The notes: generated by a model from the letters alone, not told the origin. 64,000 nt of DNA from Leishmania martiniquensis (GCF_017916325.1 NC_090162.1:921501-985500); one strand, 5' to 3'; counted from the stretch's first letter, positions 1-10,912 are shown. A program made the numbers and translations.

Positions 1-1075
1 GAGCCTCCTTGGGGTCTTCTAGCTTGGGCGAGTGAAAAGAAAAAAAGCGGCTCCACTCATACAGCTGTGCAGTGGCGCACACACTCTCCTTCCCACCCCA
101 CACACCCGCGTCGGCGTTCCATCGAGGCCCAGAGAGCACGTCCCGGTCATTGTCCTCGCTGTGACAGACGCACAGGCGGCGAATATGAGAAGGGCGGCGT
201 TGAGAGGGCAGGACGAGGAGAGAGAGGCAGGCGGCAACGTCACCGAGCGATAACAGCCGCAAACGGTCATAAGCGCTGCAGCACAGGGAGGCTCACTTGT
301 TGCCCTGTTTCCCTCTGATGCCCTCCTCCCCTTCCTCGGCTCGCTCAGATGGTGCGCAAGCGTTCGTGGCCGCCTACATACGCGCGCGCCCAACAGAGCA
401 CGGCGTCATGCGGCACCGTTTTCTCCGGCTCGCGCCTGTCTGACATGAGGGCTTCAGAGAGGTGACACGTAAGGGGGGTGCATCCATCGCACGCACACAC
501 ACACGCGGAGAAGGAGAGATTCGCACCTACTAAAGAAAGAAAACAAACAGCACGGGAGAGAAGGCAATAAGACATGATGGCGACATCGAATAGTTTACAT
601 TTAGTGGCGGCTGATGGCCTCTGCTCTCTCTCCGCTTGGGGAGGGAGGAGAGAGGGGAGGAGAGCAGAAAGAGCAGACACACAGAGAGAGAAGTTACACA
701 GAGAAAACGACGCGAGAGGCGGTGCCAAGGCCGATGCGTCACCAAGGCCGAGCACGTGCACGCATGACGTGTTTGCAGTCCAGTGATGACGGCATGTCGA
801 AAAGGGAAGGAGAGAGGGAGGGAGGGGAGGGGAGACAAGCTGACTACGCCTCATCATACACAGGGACGTAACTTCGGACATGCACATGCTCCCGCGCGCG
901 TGCAGGCGACGCGATTGCATGGGGTCTAGCGGCATGCCTGCGATGCACAGATAAGCGTCCACACGTACCCGTACCTACCCATCCTCTGGTGCGCTGTCGA
1001 GTCAGTCAGCAGCCTCGTGGGGACGGAGCAGATCCTCTCGCCCCGGGCCGCGCGGCCCACGCAGCGGGGGAGGCG
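1..1075. other. Non-coding spacer, 3' side of the CAP-like gene
   Basis: No supportable gene. Purine-rich and CA-rich low-complexity stretches (for example around 610-670 and 800-835) break up every frame. Open frames here are compositional and show no domain-like sequence. It most likely holds the 3' UTR of the gene ending at 1076 and the start of the next intergenic region. Confidence 0.6.
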
Positions 1076-4000
1076 TCAAACAAACCAGGTCGCGGCAATC
1101 TCGTCGTCGATGCAGAGTGTGGCACAGCCGGCGAACGTCGGCGGTATGGCGCAGGTCACCGCATACACGTCCACGGCGCTATCGATCTCTCCACCGCCTT
1201 CGAGCTGTGGCGATGGCGACGAGGAGGACCCGGCACCACGGGCAAACGACGGCTGTCGCACCAGCGCCACTTCGTCCGGCACCTCCCCCGCGAGCTTGGC
1301 GACGCCACCATGACTTGTACCATCTAGCACCCCAGACCGCCTTGCGGGCAAGCACCGCTGAGGGCGAACGGCAGAGAAGGCCATGTTACAGCCGCTGCCA
1401 GCAGCAACCGCAGCGGTGTTGAAGAAACGGAGCGTCACCTTCGGCGCCGCTGATTGCGGTATTGTCGACAGCGACGGTGCCGTTCCCGCATTGCCGTTAG
1501 CGCCTTTCAGCGCGAACAGCGGCAGCGAGGACTCAATGATACACAACTCGTCAGCGATGCGCACCAGGCGAGCGCGACGCAGCACCTGGGTGCGCTCGCG
1601 TGTGCGCAGCGCACCGCTGGCCGCCGTGGTCGCCTCTCTCAAGGACACCACGCATCCATCTATGAGCTGCAGCGCACACACCAAGTCTTCGTGGTCGTGC
1701 TGCAGGCGCAGCAGCTCCTTCCCCTTCTTTTTGGTGATCTCTGCGGCTATGCGGTCACGCTCGCCAGCGAGGATGGGCTGCACGCGCGCTAGGTACGCCT
1801 CGCGGACGTCCAAGTCGGCGCGCAATCGCCCGGTGAGCTCTCGAAGAGCAGGGATAGAAATCACTGAGGGTTGCAAACACGCCTGCACGTTGCCCCGGCT
1901 GGACGCCACCAGCTTCTCGGCTGCAGCACGCTCCGTCATGGCGACGTACTCGCGCAGCGCAGCGCTCTCCGGTAGTTCGGGCATCACACTTGCGCTCAGC
2001 GGGTGACGGTGTGCCGGTGCGGCTGCCGAAAAGGGACCGGTGGTGGCGGCTGCAGAGAGAGCTGTGGCCGAAGACGCCACGGCGCCGCCATGTTCCGTAC
2101 GCGCCGCCGGCGCCCTCCTCTTCGACGTGCTGGCAAGACCGCCACTAGCGAGCGACGAGCCGTACCTCGACTTGGCTCCACCGCCGCTTGCCTTACCTGC
2201 GGCGCTGAACTTCTTTGCGGCGCGCTCGCCCTCGCTGCATGTTTTTCCCCCCTCCGCAGCCGTCCCTTTGGAGGGGCCTGGGGCACCTTCAGCATCGGCA
2301 GACGAGCCTTCCCCGGCCGCACCAGCCGCTGTACCCGTCCCCCCTGCGCTTGCGGATGAATGCAAAGGGAAAGAGGTGGGCGCCGAAGCGGCCACTGCTG
2401 TAGCGGTGCCTCCTGACAGGTCGCTGTCGCCAAGTGCGGCACCCGTGGCACCTGCGCCCGCTTCATCGGATGACCCGGCAACTTCGGCGAGTGGCTGGTC
2501 GACCGCCTCCACGGGTGACTGCGGCGACTGGCCTTGCGGTGTACCGTCAGCGGTCGGCGACTGCGCAGTCGAGGCGACTGCCTCTTCGTCACCCTCTGCC
2601 GCCACTTCCTCTGCTAGCTTTCTGCGCAGACGTCGCAGCGTCGACAGGCGCCGATGCCGCCATCGTTCATTGCAGTTGGCCGGCAGCTGTACAGCTACAC
2701 AAATCGCACGCCCTGCGACTGCCGCCGCCTCGCCACCTCTGTCGCCACTTAACTGCTGACGGAGTTGCAGCGCCTCCGGCGCGCCACCGCTCCGCTCCGA
2801 CTCGCGGAGGTCCACTGAAAGCGGACAGAGCAACACGCCATCCCTGCCGAGCAGTGGCTCATGCAGCGTGACCCACCCCGTGGACGCGGCAGTCGGCGGG
2901 GTGGGGGCCGTCCTCGAGAGCACAGATGTCTGCGCCGCTGTGTGGGAGGTAGTGGTCAGACCTGTAGCTCTCTGTATTGAGAGAGGCGAGGCAGCCATGC
3001 CAGCGAGACCATTCAGAAGGTAGCGCCACTCTGGCGCCATTAGCACAGAGGGCGTGTGCGCGGAAGACACTCCAGAAGCGGCGACGGCGACAGCGCCGGT
3101 GTTCACCTCGACCGGCTTCGGGTACTGCTGCATGCGAATAAAGGCGACGTGTTCGAACTCGCCCATTGGGTCGTTCATGTCCTTCGCGTAGAGGTGCAGG
3201 GAGAGCGGCACGGCGGCGCCGGCAGCGGGCACTGTCAGCGCGCCTGCATCGCGCAGCCCATCTTCGTTCAGCGCGGCACCACCACTCCCGGTCGATGCAA
3301 CGGCGTGACGCTGAAAGGCAGCTGCCGTGTCCACCAGCACAAGCCAAACAGACGGGTCCACAGGACTTCGCTGGGACAGAACCTCGGCCGCGCTCGTGGT
3401 CGGGTGAGGTGGAGTCGGCTCGTACTGACGCGTTACTTGAGCCACAATGCGGATCGAGGGATCATGACGGCCGTCGCTGCGCATGCGTTCATCCTCAACA
3501 GCGCACATGGGGCTGTGCGTAACGGACGAGTCTGGTGAGGTGAGCGGCACACGCACAGCCACGCAAACAATGCGGCACGATGAATCACTGGCGTGTATGT
3601 GCATGGGGTGCATGGTGGGCGTCAGCAGTGTGACACCGAGGGTCGAGTGCACGTCCACTGCGGCGCGACGCGCCTCGACTGCGTCCGCAATACTGACGCT
3701 GTGGCTGGTGCTCTGTGGGCCGCCGTCGTGCATCGCGGCCGGCGTGCTCCGCACAACGCGCCGCGCCGCTGCCGGACTCATGTGGCGGCACCCACGCACC
3801 ACTTCGTACTCTTCGAAGCCGGACGCAAACAGTAGCGTCGTGCAGATGGCAGCGTGTGATTTCTCCGCGAAGGGGGGCTGCATGCCCCGACTGCTAGCGG
3901 TGCAGGAGGAGGCATAAGATGCCACCTGCCGCTCTTCGCACGCTTCCGCAAAGGTCGGTACACGACGCCAGCCACTCACCTGCTGCCAGCCGCACCCGAT

Positions 4001-6637
4001 CGTATAGGCGCCGGCCCACAGAAGGGGCCACAGCCGCTGCGCCGCAGCCGCAGCCGCTCGCTGCGCGTGAGACGTGGCCGTGGTGGCGCCATTGCCACCG
4101 CTGCTACTCTTGTATTCAGTCGCCTCGAACGGCGCACCTTCTTTGCCCGACCACACAGCCAGCGCCTCATTGGCGCCTTCACGCTCCCCCATCCCCCGCT
4201 GCGATGGCGCCGCGCGGAGCTGCGACGCGCGTGCACGCTCCGCCGTGTCACTGGTGCCGGCAGGCGCATCGGCTGCCGCGTACACGCGGCCTTCGATGCG
4301 CACTCCTGCGTAGCACTGTGTTACATTGATGCTATGCGCCATCGAGGGCGCCGATGTCCTCCGCGCTGCGTGGTCGCTGCTCTGCGGTAAGCTGTGGTTC
4401 GAGAAGCCCAGCACCGGGGTCAGCGAGCCGACAATCATCTGCAGTAGCAGGGAGCGTGGGCTGCCAGGCCCTGCCTGTAGGTGAAGCCCGCGCACCTCGC
4501 CAGAGATGTAGCCATACGTCGCGCATGCATTCTTCGTAACGCTGGCGAGAAGCGAGGCCTCCTCCGACAGCAACGGCAGCACCCACGACGGCACCGCCTC
4601 CGTCCCGCTCGGCTCGCGAGCCGAGCCTTCGTCCACGTCCATGCGATTGCGCATCCCGTGCAATGCGCTAGAGTTCGTGACCTTCGCCCTTGCTTCTTCT
4701 CCTTGGCGCTCCCCTAGGCGGCGCGAAAGCTGCTCTAAAGTTGACAGAGGTGTCGTGGCTGCACTCATGTACTCAGCCAGCCTCACCAGCGTGGCACGCG
4801 ACACCGCGAACAGGTCCTGCAGCGCTGCCACCCGCTCCTCGTCGCCGTAGTAGGTTTCAGCTGTATCGCGAGCGGCCAACGAAAGGCCTCGGTGGTGCTG
4901 CACGAGAGGGGCTGGCTGTGCCTCTCGCAGCACACGCACCGCGTCCAGCACAAGATTGGCGGCAGCAAGACTCCGCTGGCAGGCGTTGCAAACGTCGCAG
5001 AGCTCCTTTGCCATGTGCTGAATGCGTGCCTCGTGCACGCTGCGCAGCTGCGCCAGGTCCTCGTTACGGCGCTGCACAAGGGGGTCGTCCGAAGTGCCGC
5101 CCCCGTGAGCCAGTAAGCTGGTGGTGCTGGAGTAGCTCAGCTTCTTGTTGCCGTGCGGCACCACCGCCGACACGCTCGACTCGGTTGCGTTGTTGCCATA
5201 CAACGTCGCCGGGGAGGGGTTCATGTTTTGGCCGAGCGTGTTCGGCGTCAAGAATCGGCGGCCCTTTTTCAGCGCTCTTTCGTCCTCGGAGGCCCATGCC
5301 GCCTGCTGTGCCGCCTCCGCCTGCTGCTGAGCGAGTCGCATGTCACGCAGCGCAACTTCGAGGGCGGCGCGGTAGCGCTGCTGACAGCGAAATTGGTGAC
5401 GTAACTGAGAGAGGGTCAGCTCATGGAGCCCGTTGCTGCGCAGCGTTGATGGGGTCATGCTCACCGCGGACGTGCCCGCCACTGTCACTCCCCCGCCAGG
5501 AAGTTCGGGCGACACCGTCTCCCACCGTGACGGCAGTCCACTGCTGCCGTGCAAGCCGGCTTTGTGTGTGCTCTGACGCTCAGACGCTGGCGACGCTCGA
5601 CTGATGCGCCGTGGCGCGGCGCTGCCCGAACTGGAACCCGTGGACAGCGCTGGCACCGAGGGGGAGCTGGCGAAGCCTTTTTTGCCCTTGCGCTTCTCGT
5701 GACCGGTCTGCAAGCCCGTCTTCGGCGACACGACGTGCGCCGAGCCACGAGAGCCGGCGGCGCCAGTCGCGGATGCCGCCTCGACTCGCGCAAGACAGTA
5801 TTGCTCCTCCAGCTGGCGGCGCAGCTCGGTGGCAGCGTTCTCGGCAGCGCTCTCGTCGCAGAAATAGAGGTCATCCTCCTGGACGTAGGGTGCACCGATC
5901 GTGACCTCTCGCTCCACAATGGCCGCGTAAGCTGCCGGCGCACGCCGCAGCTCGTTCACCTCCCGCACAAGCTCCTCCTCAAAGGCGGTGTAGGCCTCGG
6001 TACTCGTACTGACCGCATTGCGCACAGTTGCCGTGTTGGTGAAATTTGCTGCCCACGCCTTGCGCAGCGATGCATCCCCCGTCACTTGCACCGACTCCCT
6101 TGCTGCACCGACATCAGCAGCTGATGCAGAAGGCGTCGCCTTCCTGGTCGAGGCCGCCATAGCTGCGTGCGCGAGAAGCGACCGTTCGCTGCAGCTCAAC
6201 AGCAGTAGCCGCGCCATGCTGTTGTGCCCTCTTGCGCTCATCTGCAGCGCTGCGGAGGGATGTGGCGCGCGGTCGGCGGCTCCTTCGTTCAGCTGCCCTC
6301 GCAGCCCACGCAAGGTTGCAGCGGAAACGGCTGCGGCAGCAGCAGCCGGTGACCTATTGTGGGCGACATCGACGCTCGAGTCAGCGGTGCAAGTGCGGGC
6401 GGAGTGCGGGCCCGGTACCGAAGAGACAGACTTGCACGTGAAGCAAGAAGAGCTGTAACCTTGCGGCGACACACCACCATGGTCAGGGAGCAGGGCAGTG
6501 TGGATGGCGGCCTCAGAGCCCGGGGCTGCTGTTGTTCCTGATGCAGGGGTGGCACCTGCGAGTGTCTGGGCAGCCAGCACCTCATGCTTTAGGACAGTGT
6601 GTCGCCCCGAAGACCGCGTGGCCTCTGTGGTGGGCAT
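1076..6637 (-). CDS. Large conserved-type protein with a cryptic, insertion-split CAP/SCP-like domain
   Basis: 1853 aa. The open frame extends 13 codons further to a TTG, but the first ATG is at 6637 and a splice signal lies at 6768-6813, so the hydrophobic stretch encoded upstream of the ATG is not taken as a signal peptide. Pieces in order resemble the CAP (cysteine-rich secretory/pathogenesis-related) fold: an ELVREVNELRRAPAAYA helix at about 222-238; LREAQPAPL followed by GLSLAARDTAE at about 570-593; YGYISGEV then SPRSLLLQMIVG at about 708-737; IGCGW at about 880; CTTLLFASGFEEYE at about 932-945. Long Ser/Ala-rich insertions separate them. The usual GHR segment after the third block is not recognisable, so cavity residues are probably lost. 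The C-terminal third has low-complexity Ala/Gly/Ser sequence (about 1380-1590) and then a charged helical, coiled-coil-like region (about 1600-1750). Function unknown. CAP assignment is inference from pattern recognition. Confidence 0.8.
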   Translation of the reverse strand: MPTTEATRSSGRHTVLKHEVLAAQTLAGATPASGTTAAPGSEAAIHTALLPDHGGVSPQGYSSSCFTCKSVSSVPGPHSARTCTADSSVDVAHNRSPAAAAAAVSAATLRGLRGQLNEGAADRAPHPSAALQMSARGHNSMARLLLLSCSERSLLAHAAMAASTRKATPSASAADVGAARESVQVTGDASLRKAWAANFTNTATVRNAVSTSTEAYTAFEEELVREVNELRRAPAAYAAIVEREVTIGAPYVQEDDLYFCDESAAENAATELRRQLEEQYCLARVEAASATGAAGSRGSAHVVSPKTGLQTGHEKRKGKKGFASSPSVPALSTGSSSGSAAPRRISRASPASERQSTHKAGLHGSSGLPSRWETVSPELPGGGVTVAGTSAVSMTPSTLRSNGLHELTLSQLRHQFRCQQRYRAALEVALRDMRLAQQQAEAAQQAAWASEDERALKKGRRFLTPNTLGQNMNPSPATLYGNNATESSVSAVVPHGNKKLSYSSTTSLLAHGGGTSDDPLVQRRNEDLAQLRSVHEARIQHMAKELCDVCNACQRSLAAANLVLDAVRVLREAQPAPLVQHHRGLSLAARDTAETYYGDEERVAALQDLFAVSRATLVRLAEYMSAATTPLSTLEQLSRRLGERQGEEARAKVTNSSALHGMRNRMDVDEGSAREPSGTEAVPSWVLPLLSEEASLLASVTKNACATYGYISGEVRGLHLQAGPGSPRSLLLQMIVGSLTPVLGFSNHSLPQSSDHAARRTSAPSMAHSINVTQCYAGVRIEGRVYAAADAPAGTSDTAERARASQLRAAPSQRGMGEREGANEALAVWSGKEGAPFEATEYKSSSGGNGATTATSHAQRAAAAAAQRLWPLLWAGAYTIGCGWQQVSGWRRVPTFAEACEERQVASYASSCTASSRGMQPPFAEKSHAAICTTLLFASGFEEYEVVRGCRHMSPAAARRVVRSTPAAMHDGGPQSTSHSVSIADAVEARRAAVDVHSTLGVTLLTPTMHPMHIHASDSSCRIVCVAVRVPLTSPDSSVTHSPMCAVEDERMRSDGRHDPSIRIVAQVTRQYEPTPPHPTTSAAEVLSQRSPVDPSVWLVLVDTAAAFQRHAVASTGSGGAALNEDGLRDAGALTVPAAGAAVPLSLHLYAKDMNDPMGEFEHVAFIRMQQYPKPVEVNTGAVAVAASGVSSAHTPSVLMAPEWRYLLNGLAGMAASPLSIQRATGLTTTSHTAAQTSVLSRTAPTPPTAASTGWVTLHEPLLGRDGVLLCPLSVDLRESERSGGAPEALQLRQQLSGDRGGEAAAVAGRAICVAVQLPANCNERWRHRRLSTLRRLRRKLAEEVAAEGDEEAVASTAQSPTADGTPQGQSPQSPVEAVDQPLAEVAGSSDEAGAGATGAALGDSDLSGGTATAVAASAPTSFPLHSSASAGGTGTAAGAAGEGSSADAEGAPGPSKGTAAEGGKTCSEGERAAKKFSAAGKASGGGAKSRYGSSLASGGLASTSKRRAPAARTEHGGAVASSATALSAAATTGPFSAAAPAHRHPLSASVMPELPESAALREYVAMTERAAAEKLVASSRGNVQACLQPSVISIPALRELTGRLRADLDVREAYLARVQPILAGERDRIAAEITKKKGKELLRLQHDHEDLVCALQLIDGCVVSLREATTAASGALRTRERTQVLRRARLVRIADELCIIESSLPLFALKGANGNAGTAPSLSTIPQSAAPKVTLRFFNTAAVAAGSGCNMAFSAVRPQRCLPARRSGVLDGTSHGGVAKLAGEVPDEVALVRQPSFARGAGSSSSPSPQLEGGGEIDSAVDVYAVTCAIPPTFAGCATLCIDDEIAATWFV

Positions 6638-8077
6638 CAGGGCAGTCAGAAATCCCAAGAGTAAATACAACGGCAAGGGAGGCTATGCAGGCAGCCACGA
6701 CTCACAAGAGGGCGAGCAGATCCTTTGCTGGAGCGGTGGTGCTGATGGCGGCGACGTGAAGATGCGGCTCCGCACACACACACACACCGCAGAAGGGGAG
6801 GGAGGGAGGGGGGCTGCGAGTGATGGACGCAAAAAGTGGGGGAGAGAGACCTGCCATGAAGCATTCATACACGAGCGCGCGCACTTCTGTTCCTTCACCG
6901 GCGCGACAGAAAAATGGCTCGGAGAGAGTAGGAATAGCCCCCATCGCCCGCCGCACATGCAGAGTCAGATGATTCCCTAGGGAGGGCGCTGTGCGATCGA
7001 GCCACTCGCCTCAAGCTGCATGGCTCGAGGTGGTCCTTCGGCACGCTTCTGCGTCATTTCTTTTCTTCCGCTTTAGTATCCACGAGAGTGCTGGCTCGCC
7101 ACGTGTCCTCCTCCCCCTTCCTCCTCTGCCTCCTCTCCACACACGCACGCACCTTCCCCCCTCTCTTTCCCCGGCATCCGTAGCGATGCGTCGCTCTCGC
7201 CTCCCCACACACCGTGGCTGCTGGGCCCTGTCACCGACAGAGAGAGGAGAGAGGGGGCGGCTGTCCGGCACTGGCGGGGATGGGGAGAAGGGGGCGTATG
7301 CAGAAAAGGCTGCTCAAGGAGAGGAGAAGAGAGGCGGGGCATGGAGCGAGATGACGTACAGTCGCACGCGCACATGCATAACGGCACGCGGCAAGTGATT
7401 TGCTGCGCTCTTCGCAAGTGTCGAAGATGACGAACGCGTGAATCAACGGTGAGCATTGCCGAGCGTGCCGTCCTCACCCCTCGTTCTCCCCCTCCTCTCT
7501 TCTCGCACTCCGTCGGGTGGGGCAAAGCAGTAAGGAGTGGCGCTGAAAGAATTCGCTGCTCGCTCGAAGGGGCGCACGAGGCAAAAAAAAAACGAACGCA
7601 ACAGAAGAGGCATCATGTTTTCATGGGAAAGAGGCGGTGGGGAGGGGGGAAGGGGGCGCAAGCGACTGCGCAGAGCAGCAAAAAAGGGCCAACGTTACAC
7701 AGGAAGGGGAGGAGGAAAGGGAGACGGGGGGCGTCGAGGGAAGAAAACGATATGGCGCTGAGGCAGATACATAAGCGGCTGCCCCGGCTGTGGCAAACAC
7801 GAGGTGATGGGGGGCGGCGGCGGCAGGGAAGAAGAGGACCGGCGTACGGGGCCTGGAGTGGGAGCTCGTACGGAGCGGGATGCGCGCGGGTGACCCCCAC
7901 CCGCCGCCTGTGGGCGCGTGTTTGCATTGCGTCCCCACCAACATCCGGGCCCCGCCCCACGCGCCGCTTCACGGAAGAGAACCAAATAAACGAACAGGAA
8001 CAAGGAGCAGCGGGAGGGAGTCGGCGGTGGTGGCGAGCGGGCATGTGCGCACACGTGGCTCGAAGGGCTCCGCGTGC
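6638..8077. other. Intergenic spacer
   Basis: Holds the 5' leader of the CAP-like gene (6638 to about 6768) and the presumed 3' UTR of the PI4K-like gene. The remainder is purine-rich low-complexity sequence (for example 7240-7345 and 7620-7745). No gene is supportable on either strand. Confidence 0.6.
6768..6813 (-). promoter_or_regulatory. Predicted spliced-leader acceptor with polypyrimidine tract
   Basis: On the minus strand a C/T-rich tract (6791-6813) is followed by a GT-rich run and a first AG at 6769-6768. This lies about 130 nt upstream of the ATG at 6637, the usual trypanosomatid layout for trans-splicing. It supports 6637 as the start. Confidence 0.5.
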
Positions 8078-10912
8078 TTACGGAGCAGACCTCCTGCGGC
8101 GAGCGAGCCGCTGTCGAATGTTATCATCGAACCTCCGCCAGACCGGCTCCCACGTCAATTCGTCCTTCGACTCCTCGAGGACCTCCTCCAGCAGGGATGC
8201 CTGTGTAACACGAGGACGCCGGCAGAGACTTCCGATTTCATACGCCGTCATGTGAAACTCAAGGGCGGCGATCTGCAGCAGGCGCGTGGTGCACCGAATC
8301 ACATCTGCCGCCGTGTTCGCCGCGTCCCTGTCGTGTGCAACAGGAGCAGAGACACGCCTGCTTGATTCCGCATGCGACGCTGGAAAGGATGCGTTGGAGG
8401 AAGACGGCGATGACGAGAGCGACCACGCAGACGCCACAGCACCAGCACAGAAAGCAGCGGCGCTGCCGCTGCTTTCCTGTTCGTTGAAGCCATCCATTCC
8501 GCTGAATTTTCTCAGGTCCCCAGTCACTGTACGCCAAGCCCTCACATGCGGAGCCGGGCAGGCGGCAACGTCTCCAGCACTCGCGCCGATGGGTTTCTGT
8601 GCAATTGGAGCCGTGAGCGCGAAGAGCACTGCCACGGAGCCCGTTCTCGGCGCCACCTCTTCTTCGGTCGGCACCGTCTGCAGAGGCGAGAACACGGCGT
8701 GCTCGCCTAACTGCGCAGCGGCAGTGCAGCGGTTGCACTGGTTGCAGTGATGCTGCGGAGTGTGCCGCGTCGCGAGTGATGCACTCGCAGGGCACAGAAT
8801 TGCAGACTTTTGCGCAGCTGCTCGGGCACGCTGAAGACCACTGTGCGTCCGAGACGTCAGCGCAGCTTCTGGCTGTCTCTCCTCCGCCTCCACGTCATAA
8901 AAGCCAGCTTCTACTGGCGGAGTCGACACGCTGAGGCTGCCAGCGCTGCTGTGTGCGAGGAGCGCCGTTCGCACCAGCTGCGCATCTTCCACTGCATCGA
9001 GGGCAGCGATGTAAGCTAGATTGCGCTTCGAGAAGGGCTTCTTAGACTGTGGCCACGACAGCCACTCGTAGTCCGGATCAGCGTAGCCTGATGGGCAGAT
9101 GTAACTGTGGTCAATGGGGATCAACTGAGGAGCGTCATCCTTGACATCGCTACCGGTTGCGGGCACCTCGGCAGGTGGTCCGACCGCTGTCGAAGGCACG
9201 GCGGGCGACAATGCCATCCTGTCACCCGCCGTGGTGCTAGCTAGAGTGGCGCACCGAGGGCGACGAGCCATGCTGACCCGACGGCCGTCTCGGCGACGGT
9301 GATAGTTGCGCACAAGTACGTTGCCCCCGTGTCGGTCGCCGTTGAGGGTGCGGATGTCGAAGATGGCAAGCGCGTGCACCTCGTCGACGTCGAAGTGTCC
9401 CGGAAGAACGTCTGCAGCTTCCTTACAGTCCGGTATGAACAGCTGCAGGCTGCCGATCTGCGCGTGCACGTTTGCTACCGCCCGAGCGGCCATGTGGCGA
9501 TCATCGATGGCACCGGTACCGCGACGGTCTTTCTCATCTACGCATTGGCCATGAAGGCCCCCGCTCGCAGGCGCAGCACCACCGCCTGCCGCCGCGTCTA
9601 GCGCGCACATAGGTGAGTCGGCGGCAGCACCACCATCACCGGCGTCGTCAACTCTTGTCGTATAGGCTTTGGGCCAGTACGTCGATATCACCTCCAGCGT
9701 CGGCGGCACACCAGCGTTGTGTCCGTGATCGAGGAGGTAGGCGAGCACCTCACGGGGGCTGCCACTGCCAGGGGCAAATGTTTCCGTGCGATCGCTTTCA
9801 CAATTGGCGTGCGGGTTGCCAACCTGACCGATTTCCTCGTCACAGGGCTTGAAGATGGCCACAATCGCATCACCGTCGCCACTGACGTTCGTCGCAGAAG
9901 TCGGTGCCGTCGGCGAGGACGACAGCCTTGCGAGTCGCACCATGTATGTGCCGCCAGCGCTGTTGCCGTGCAGTTCCAGGCGCAGAGGGGCGTCCCACAG
10001 CGAAAAGGCAGAGAGTACCTGGCGGGACGAGAGGGGCTTGCTGGATGCTGATGCATTCTGTAGCAGGGCCTCGTTAACGCCGCAAAGGCGTGGCCTCATA
10101 GTCCAGTAATCGCGTGGGCTGCAACTGCTGGAGCCGCGGCATCGACGGCGGCGGAGACACAGGGAGCGGTCGCCTTCCGTGTCATTAGTGAGCATGGCGT
10201 CGCGGCCCTCGAAGCACCACGCATCGGGAAAGCAGGGATGGCCGTTAGACGGCGCCGCCGTCGGCATGGCGGTAGATGTCGTCGGCCCCGTGCAGCGACC
10301 GCAATCAGCGTGCGCGGGATCAGCGTGTTGTACGCACTTGCGAAAGCGTCGTCGTGCGGTGTCGCCCCCGCATCTCACCAGCGCAGGGGGGCATCCCCTC
10401 GTATTCGGCAGATCGCAGGAGAACGAAGCGAACCAGAAAGAGGCTGAGGAAGGTGGCGTCATGCCCGCTGCGGGGGTCTCAACTGTGTCCGCACCGGACA
10501 AGCCCCTCTCGCGCTCCTTTGGCGCGTCCCCGCGATGCGAGTGAGGGCCGCTGCGGGTGCTCCCCGTGCGATCGGTAGCGATGTCAGTAGTCTCGTGGTA
10601 TGTCGGTGCACGCAAGGACGCCTGCATGGAGGTGACAAAAGTGCTGCCACTATCCCACTTGCCGCCGCGGCCGTCCCGGTCGTCCTCGCCGCTCTCAGCG
10701 AGCGGCGTCAAGTCCAACTCCCGGGAGCTGTGGGAATGGGGAAGTTCGTCCTCTCTGCAGTTCCCTAGCCACACCACCTCGCGATTTGGGAGTAACAGGA
10801 GAGGCGACGTCACCGGGTGCACAGACCCCGAGGCGGCTTGCTGTTGCTGTCCGCGAGCGTCCTCTGCGACCTTCACTAGGAGCCGCCGCGGCTCTTCCCG
10901 CGCCGCCCTCAT
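8078..10912 (-). CDS. PI3/PI4-kinase family protein, resembling plant-type PI4K gamma / type II
   Basis: 944 aa from an ATG. Kinase-like landmarks are visible in order: a glycine-rich nucleotide loop NSAGGTYMVRL (about 317-327), the candidate ATP-lysine in VAIFKPCDEE (K355), REVLAYLLDHGHNAGVPPT (387-405), the catalytic loop TLNGDRHGGNVLV (522-534, Asp526), and the metal-binding segment LIPIDHSYICP (597-607, Asp601). The C-terminus carries the YEIGSLCRRP-type helix typical of this subfamily. These match the PI3/4 kinase fold as used by PI4K type II and the plant PI4K-gamma/ubiquitin-domain kinases, some of which act on proteins rather than lipid. Long Ala/Ser/Pro insertions (about 420-480 and 540-595) and a roughly 300-residue unassigned N-terminus enlarge it. 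No ubiquitin-like domain is evident. Predicted role: phosphorylation of phosphatidylinositol or a protein substrate. A pyrimidine tract and AG lie about 155 nt upstream (near 11067-11096). Confidence 0.85.
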   Translation of the reverse strand: MRAAREEPRRLLVKVAEDARGQQQQAASGSVHPVTSPLLLLPNREVVWLGNCREDELPHSHSSRELDLTPLAESGEDDRDGRGGKWDSGSTFVTSMQASLRAPTYHETTDIATDRTGSTRSGPHSHRGDAPKERERGLSGADTVETPAAGMTPPSSASFWFASFSCDLPNTRGCPPALVRCGGDTARRRFRKCVQHADPAHADCGRCTGPTTSTAMPTAAPSNGHPCFPDAWCFEGRDAMLTNDTEGDRSLCLRRRRCRGSSSCSPRDYWTMRPRLCGVNEALLQNASASSKPLSSRQVLSAFSLWDAPLRLELHGNSAGGTYMVRLARLSSSPTAPTSATNVSGDGDAIVAIFKPCDEEIGQVGNPHANCESDRTETFAPGSGSPREVLAYLLDHGHNAGVPPTLEVISTYWPKAYTTRVDDAGDGGAAADSPMCALDAAAGGGAAPASGGLHGQCVDEKDRRGTGAIDDRHMAARAVANVHAQIGSLQLFIPDCKEAADVLPGHFDVDEVHALAIFDIRTLNGDRHGGNVLVRNYHRRRDGRRVSMARRPRCATLASTTAGDRMALSPAVPSTAVGPPAEVPATGSDVKDDAPQLIPIDHSYICPSGYADPDYEWLSWPQSKKPFSKRNLAYIAALDAVEDAQLVRTALLAHSSAGSLSVSTPPVEAGFYDVEAEERQPEAALTSRTHSGLQRARAAAQKSAILCPASASLATRHTPQHHCNQCNRCTAAAQLGEHAVFSPLQTVPTEEEVAPRTGSVAVLFALTAPIAQKPIGASAGDVAACPAPHVRAWRTVTGDLRKFSGMDGFNEQESSGSAAAFCAGAVASAWSLSSSPSSSNASFPASHAESSRRVSAPVAHDRDAANTAADVIRCTTRLLQIAALEFHMTAYEIGSLCRRPRVTQASLLEEVLEESKDELTWEPVWRRFDDNIRQRLARRRRSAP

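Noticed and set aside
6638..6676. Hydrophobic N-terminus resembling a signal peptide on the CAP-like protein
   Set aside because: It depends on initiation at TTG. The first ATG is at 6637, downstream of the hydrophobic stretch.
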